A stretch of 25,782 bases of DNA from positions 1 to 25,782 of the forward strand of contig CAYUFL010000027.1 in NCBI GenBank assembly GCA_964444065.1, in the 5' to 3' direction. Position numbers and translations under genes: made by a program. The notes beneath the pieces are model-generated. The model was not told the DNA's origin. It saw only the letters and a program-made list of their open reading frames with translations, and did no database searches. Each line of letters starts with the position of its first letter. The first letter of the stretch is position 1. Of this stretch, positions 22,901 to 25,782 are shown one piece after another. The stretch comes from JBGMEA01 sp964444065. GTDB lineage: Bacteria > Bacillota > Clostridia > Eubacteriales > Anaerofustaceae.

Positions 22901-24156
22901 CCTACGGAACAGCGGATCCGAGCTTTGCCGCAGTTGCGGGTGGGTTGTACGGTGCTGATACGCTGAACTATACACTCGGCAGAGCATCGGGTGAAAATGT
23001 CGGCAACTATGCGATTACCGCAGCACTCGGATCAAATCCAAACTATACCATCACGGTTACGGACGGAAATCTGAACATCGAACAAGCGTCGGCAAGCATT
23101 ACGCTCAATGACGCAGCTAAAGTTTACGGCAGCGCAGACCCAGGCTTCACGGTTTCAACGAACGGTGTCGTTTCAGGAGAAACGCTGAATTATACGCTCT
23201 CCAGAGCAGCGGGTGAAGCGGTCGGTACTTATCTCATTACCGCAGCACTCGGAACAAATCCGAACTATATCGTAACGGTAAACAACACATCAAATCTGAC
23301 GATCACACCGCAGACAGTGACCTTGACGGAAAATGCAGCGTCAAAAGTTTACGGATCGGCTGATCCGGCACTAAGTGCCACTGTGACAGGTTTGATCGGA
23401 ACGGATACGCTCAACTATACGCTGAGCAGAACCGCGGGTGAAACGGCAGGGACGTATGCAATCAATACGGCACTGGGCAGCAACCCGAATTACAGTGTTA
23501 CGGTTGTGGACGGCAATCTGACGATTGTGCCGAAAGTACTTACCGTTACCGCTTACAGTTACACCATTGCGCAGGGTGATCCGGTTCCGACTTTCGCAGC
23601 AGCGATTACGGGCTTTATCCCGGGTGAAAATGAAGTTGTACTTGGCGGAACACTGAGCTTCACGACAGCGTACACCACGGACTCGACTGCGGACAATTAT
23701 GCCATCGTCCCGACGGGTTACACTTCGACCAATTACGCCATCAATTACGTCAACGGTACACTTACCGTAACGGAAGTCCTCAATGCTGACGGAACGCCTT
23801 TGGCAACCGCAAACGCAAGTTGGGCGCTTGTCAATCTTCTGCTTGCGCTTGTTACGATACTGATGTCGGTACTCCTGCTCATCACTTATCTGAAAGGCAA
23901 AAAGAAACAACAGGATCAACCCGAAACCAAGGATGAAGCAATCAATCGAAAAGCATCCATGAGAGTGCTCAGTGCACTTCCGATGATCGCGGCAATTGTA
24001 ACATTCTTCCTCACGGAAGACATGACGCTGCCGATGAGCTGGGTTGACAAATGGACTTGGATCATGGCAATTTACGCGGTGGTATCGGTACTGATCGCGA
24101 TTCTCTCCAGAAAGAAAAGAGAAGATCGTGACAAACCCGAACCGCAGGAAGCATAG
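19924..24156 (+). CDS. Giant secreted MBG-repeat surface protein with C-terminal membrane anchor
   Basis: This 1410-residue protein is probably a cell-surface adhesin or stalk. It starts with GTG after an AAAGGAA site. Residues 1-36 form a signal peptide (KNKK then a long hydrophobic core). Next are an InlB/Flg_new-like repeat (about 46-107, ending GYIFTGWDQSTKNV), a MucBP-like domain (about 217-279), a bacterial-repeat domain (about 280-358), and an Ig-like spacer (359-436). Eleven MBG-type repeats fill 437-1286 in order ABABABABBBA (A about 81, B about 74 residues; marks KTYG, ILYGDAVPTYG, NPNY). The C-terminus has three transmembrane helices (about 1299-1323, 1347-1364, 1379-1395) with a Lys-rich loop (KGKKKQQ) after the first. 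There is no LPxTG sortase motif, and no cysteine was noticed. It appears monocistronic. Partner or ligand is unknown. Confidence 0.9.
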   Translation: MKNKKFLIIAALAVVGIMTAVSALSAATGTSIISLAAKSDSEHKTVFSVTFLAMDGSVISQSSVKSGEDAEVPDPPEVAGYIFTGWDQSTKNVQSDLTITALYTPKTTTTVAQAAVINNNSIRVRVYIGPQDGNLIQEFYVINVSATDLAYYQTLQSVALVQALQAVSPVPIGGLLSLIQSSQVYANGQIQVYDLDSEGGLYAVDIHIKAGSATTTYTVRYVDTNGTEIHTPYSANGYVGQYITANAISINHYTLTSATPQSITLVSNSASNVITFVYDINTYLIDTSVTGGTISPVDPYVAYGASQTITYTPSAGYHLASVTVDGSAVSIATYSGSYAFSNVTGAHTISVVFEQQSVSGISLTNYSGAYDTAAHSIGIAGTQAGDTVTFSTDGVNYSATQPSFTNVTNTTVYVRVERTDYLPYNGTASVTITAVPLSVTAENKTVAYGDPAPAYTAVYSGFVGSQNESALGGTLSLSSSYTQGSGAGNYPIVPSGLSATNYTISFYNGTLTVNPKAATLIINNASKTYGDTDPGFTAVAGGLYGSDSLNYTLSRASGENVGDYAIGATLGLNPNYSITVTDGVFTINPKALSITANSLTILYGDAVPTYGVTYSGFAGSENESVLGGTLLLTGSYTQGSGIGTYDIVPSGLSSTNYTISFYNGTLTVNPKAATLIIDNVSKTYGTADPTFTAVAGGLYGTDTLNYTLSRVSGETVGDYAITAALGSNPNYSVSVTDGVLTISPKALTVTANSQSILYGDAVPTYGVTYSGFAGSENESILGGTLSLSASYTQGSGIGTYDIVPSGLSSTNYTITFQNGILTVNPKAATLIIDNASKTYGDIDPSFSAVAGGLYGSDTLNYAFNRASGETVGDYAIGATLGTNPNYTITVTDGVFTINPKALSITANSLTILYGDAVPTYGVTYSGFAGSENESVLGGTLSLSASYTQGSGAGNYPIVPSGLSSTNYTITFQNGTLTVNPKAATLIINNASKTYGTADPSFAAVAGGLYGADTLNYTLGRASGENVGNYAITAALGSNPNYTITVTDGNLNIEQASASITLNDAAKVYGSADPGFTVSTNGVVSGETLNYTLSRAAGEAVGTYLITAALGTNPNYIVTVNNTSNLTITPQTVTLTENAASKVYGSADPALSATVTGLIGTDTLNYTLSRTAGETAGTYAINTALGSNPNYSVTVVDGNLTIVPKVLTVTAYSYTIAQGDPVPTFAAAITGFIPGENEVVLGGTLSFTTAYTTDSTADNYAIVPTGYTSTNYAINYVNGTLTVTEVLNADGTPLATANASWALVNLLLALVTILMSVLLLITYLKGKKKQQDQPETKDEAINRKASMRVLSALPMIAAIVTFFLTEDMTLPMSWVDKWTWIMAIYAVVSVLIAILSRKKREDRDKPEPQEA
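21232..23091 (+). repeat. Four tandem 465-bp repeat units within the surface protein gene
   Basis: Units start at 21232, 21697, 22162 and 22627, each exactly 465 bp (155 codons) and made of an A part (243 bp) and a B part (222 bp). Long stretches are nearly identical at DNA level, for example the first 80 bases of units 2 and 4. Two B-type copies (23092-23316, 23317-23538) and one A-type copy (23539-23781) follow but are more diverged. The first unit's A part is also diverged at its start. Such arrays can change copy number by recombination. Confidence 0.95.
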
Positions 24157-24178
24157 AAAATCATAATCCTCCGAAAAT

Positions 24179-24215
24179 AACAAAAGAACCCGCAGTCAAG
24201 CGGGTTCTTTTGTTT
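24179..24215 (+). terminator. Terminator of the surface protein gene
   Basis: A perfect 15-bp stem (24179-24193 with 24200-24214, 6-base loop) carries a GC-rich top (GAACCCGC) and an A/T-rich base giving TTCTTTTGTTTGTT. The symmetry means it could end transcription from both sides. Confidence 0.9.
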
Positions 24216-24387
24216 GTTCCATAACAGATCGGACAGTGTGATTCATTTTCGTATTCATTCGAATCGTATATTTGCTTGTGTTGCGGGTGATGATGTAAGA
24301 TTACTGCTTCTTTGTAACAGGCAGCCAGAAATGATACAATTAGTGCTCATGTGAAAATTATTGAACAAGATTCATGCAGCATTTCTT
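24216..24387. other. Intergenic stretch with an orphan promoter-like sequence
   Basis: No gene is seen here. On the plus strand TTGTAA (24312-24317), 17 bases and TACAAT (24335-24340) look like a promoter, but no plus-strand gene follows; it points at the 3' end of the minus-strand zinc-ribbon gene. It could yield an antisense RNA or be a remnant. Confidence 0.3.
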
Positions 24388-25035
24388 TTAGATATATTTA
24401 ATAACAGTACCATACATCTGAATATAAAAACTTGCTCGGTCGGTAGTATCTAAATCAAAATCCATTCGCATACCGATAATCTCATCTCCGCCTAATTGAG
24501 CAGCGCGTATTTTCAATTCTGCGAGACATATATAAAACGCGCTATCGAAACTACTTTGTCCTACATTTCCCTCATATCCAAATGAAAAATCAAAGAGAGA
24601 TAATATATTGCCTGCAAGTTCAGCGTTATCGCTTTTTGACGGTGAATAGTCGATTTTTAATAATAACTTGTTAAATACAGGATCGCGGTATTTAGAAACA
24701 AGATTACCAAATGCCGAACTAAATATTCCTCGGTTTGTTGTATTGAACATTATTGGACCTATCACTTCATATGGCTTAGAAGAATCGCAATTTGTAACAC
24801 TTATTCTCTCTGCAATGGAAATTAAGTTAAGTTTTTGTAATTCTCTATATTCTCTTTGTAATTCTCTATCTTCTCTTTGTTTTTCTCTAATGGAAATTAA
24901 GTTAAGTTTTTGTAATTCTCTTTCTTTCTTTTCTTTTGCGTTGATTTCAGCCATTAGTTCATCATAACATTTCTTACATAAATCGCCGACATCAAACATA
25001 TTTAGTTTGGTTCCACACTCTTTGCAATTTGCCAC
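24388..25035 (-). CDS. Zinc-ribbon protein with YbjQ-like (DUF74) C-terminal domain
   Basis: This 215-residue protein has no firm function. The start is GTG at 25033-25035, because GGAGG lies 6 bases upstream; a frame from TTG 25056 would translate that site. Residues 1-30 are a zinc ribbon (NCKECG then LCKKC). Residues about 32-75 are a charged, probably coiled-coil linker containing the segment RELQKLNLISI twice, 25 residues apart, from a DNA duplication. The C-terminal part (KPYEVIGPIMF and AELKIRAAQLGGDEIIGMRMDF, ending MYGTVIKYI) resembles the YbjQ/DUF74 fold, annotated as putative heavy-metal binding. The gene is clearly AT-richer than its neighbours and stands alone, suggesting transfer. 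A weak extended -10 (TGTTATGAT, 25108-25100) may serve as promoter. Confidence 0.72.
   Translation of the reverse strand: MANCKECGTKLNMFDVGDLCKKCYDELMAEINAKEKKERELQKLNLISIREKQREDRELQREYRELQKLNLISIAERISVTNCDSSKPYEVIGPIMFNTTNRGIFSSAFGNLVSKYRDPVFNKLLLKIDYSPSKSDNAELAGNILSLFDFSFGYEGNVGQSSFDSAFYICLAELKIRAAQLGGDEIIGMRMDFDLDTTDRASFYIQMYGTVIKYI
24815..24921 (-). repeat. Internal 32-bp direct repeat in the zinc-ribbon gene
   Basis: A 32-base sequence starting atggaaattaagttaag occurs exactly at 24815-24846 and again at 24890-24921, 75 bases apart. The spacing is 25 codons, so the frame is kept. TTCTCT micro-repeats fill the space between, suggesting slippage or a recent tandem duplication. Confidence 0.93.
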
Positions 25036-25167
25036 AACTACCCTCCAAATAAGCAAATAATAGCATTTAAAGTTACTTAATATTTCACTTTTGAACTAAA
25101 TCATAACACAAGTATATTCAATATAATTATTTAATTTCACAATATCATTCGAAGTATTGAAGTTTTA

Positions 25168-25566
25168 TTATATTACCTCGTAAAACAAACGCAATGCTCT
25201 TCCGTGCAGGTAACACACACTCCTGTATGAATAATTTTCACTGCTATCTCTTCCCACTTCAGTCCGCTTATGTACCGATAATTCAGAAGAGTACGCAATG
25301 TCTGATCTCCGACTTTGTCGATTAATTCCTCAATTTTCCCCCGTGTTTCGATCATTTTGATGACCATTGCATTGAGCTGATTTTCCAACAATATAATCCG
25401 AGAGATTGCATCCGGGAGCTGATCACCGCGCGGTGACGTCTGCACACGGTCGACGGAGAATAATTGCTTCGTTCAGTCCGCTCAGCCATTCCATCCAGTT
25501 GCCTCCGTAATATACAGTGTATCTGCCGCAGTGTCTGCCGTCCTCTCTCTTTCTGCTCCGATATGA
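25168..25566 (-). pseudogene. Frameshifted phage DUF1492/ArpU-like regulator
   Basis: Three minus-strand frames join to one recognisable protein. The upstream frame gives QIHCILRRQLDGMAERTE and NYSPS; the middle frame (25445-25173 region) gives VQTSPRGDQLPDAISRI and TLLNYRYISGLKWEEIAV; the last frame gives YSYRSVCYLHGRALRLFYEV before TAA at 25168-25170. This order matches DUF1492-type phage regulators related to ArpU/RinA, with a coiled N-terminal half and a sigma-70 region 4-like helix-turn-helix. The first break fits one lost base in TCGACC (near 25453). The second fits a net loss of bases after GTGAAAAT (near 25236). An open frame of 90 residues remains in the middle, but its last 18 residues are out of frame. 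The original start is not clear. It is likely a prophage remnant. Confidence 0.72.
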
Positions 25567-25603
25567 GAGGTACGGGCGTTTTGTTTATGATATCATGCGA
25601 GAC

Positions 25604-25626
25604 AAAAAAAACCGATTGCTCGGTTT
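25604..25626 (-). terminator. Terminator of the DMT-family transporter gene
   Basis: On the minus strand a 7-bp stem AAACCGA / TCGGTTT with a GCAA loop (25626-25609) runs into TTTTT (to 25604). Its 5' side overlaps the stop codon of the transporter gene. Confidence 0.8.
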
Positions 25627-25782
25627 ATTTCTTATTCATTAAAAACAATCCTGCGATGCACATCAGCATTCCGATCGCTTTTGTCAGCGTAAAATTGTCT
25701 TTGAAAAAAAGGATTCCGATCGGTACAAGCACAAGTGCCAGCATGATGTTTGTCGTGGCGGAGCAGACACTGATGTTCCAGC
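25625..25782 (-). CDS. Small DMT-family (EamA-like) membrane transporter, C-terminal end only
   Basis: About 51 C-terminal residues are visible, ending in TAA at 25625-25627; the 5' end lies beyond the window. The frame reads NISVCSATTNIMLALVLVPI, then GILFFKDNFTLTKAIGMLMC, then IAGLFLMNKK. That is two transmembrane helices joined by a short loop with the FKDNFTLTKAIGMLMCIAG pattern, typical of the last two helices of EamA/DMT-superfamily transporters. The family moves metabolites or drugs across the cytoplasmic membrane; the substrate is not known. A terminator overlaps its stop codon. Confidence 0.7.
   Translation of the reverse strand, partial: WNISVCSATTNIMLALVLVPIGILFFKDNFTLTKAIGMLMCIAGLFLMNKK

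Noticed and set aside
21232..23781. CRISPR array or multiple gene copies
   Set aside because: The repeats are long, in frame and coding, with no short spacer structure; they are protein domain repeats.
23821..24156. LPxTG sortase signal on the surface protein
   Set aside because: No LPxTG-like motif is present before the C-terminal helices, and three helices instead of one are seen.

Overview
The window looks like a chromosomal segment of a low-to-moderate GC Gram-positive anaerobe (Bacillota, probably Clostridia; no finer placement is possible from sequence alone). Supporting signs are strong AGGAGG-type ribosome binding sites, housekeeping promoters of TTGACA-17-TATAAT type, tightly overlapping operons, PadR and TetR regulators, and a giant MBG-repeat surface protein with a C-terminal membrane anchor.

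Positions 1-6712 (minus strand) hold an aromatic amino acid operon transcribed tyrA - aroB - aroA - aroC - aroK/aroE fusion - DAHP synthase (running off the left edge). Nearly every junction is a 4-base ATGA overlap. It is preceded by a good promoter, a 41-residue leader peptide packed with Phe and Tyr codons, and an intrinsic terminator with mutually exclusive pairing partners. This reads as a ribosome-mediated transcription attenuator and is the most notable regulatory find here. Upstream (6739-7609, minus) are a flavodoxin and a small membrane protein.

Positions 7707-9634 (plus) carry a two-gene ABC-2 exporter ending at a terminator. Facing it (9643-12616, minus) is a TetR regulator followed by a three-gene ABC exporter (ATPase plus two permeases) of the fluoroquinolone-export type. 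Positions 12627-16437 (minus) hold a redox operon: PadR regulator, NapH-like membrane ferredoxin, a phytoene-desaturase-like flavoprotein fused to a C-terminal Fe-S domain, and a GNAT acetyltransferase. A perfect 19-bp palindrome sits on the padR promoter. Its substrate is unknown.

Divergent from it, 16494-19690 (plus) is the de novo NAD operon nadA-nadB-nadC. Positions 19924-24156 (plus) encode a 1410-residue secreted, membrane-anchored protein with 11 MBG-type repeats, eight of which form four tandem units of exactly 465 bp. The right end (24388-25782) is AT-rich and looks like accessory or remnant DNA: a zinc-ribbon/YbjQ-like protein with an internal 32-bp duplication, a twice-frameshifted phage DUF1492/ArpU-like gene, and the 3' end of a small DMT-family transporter gene.
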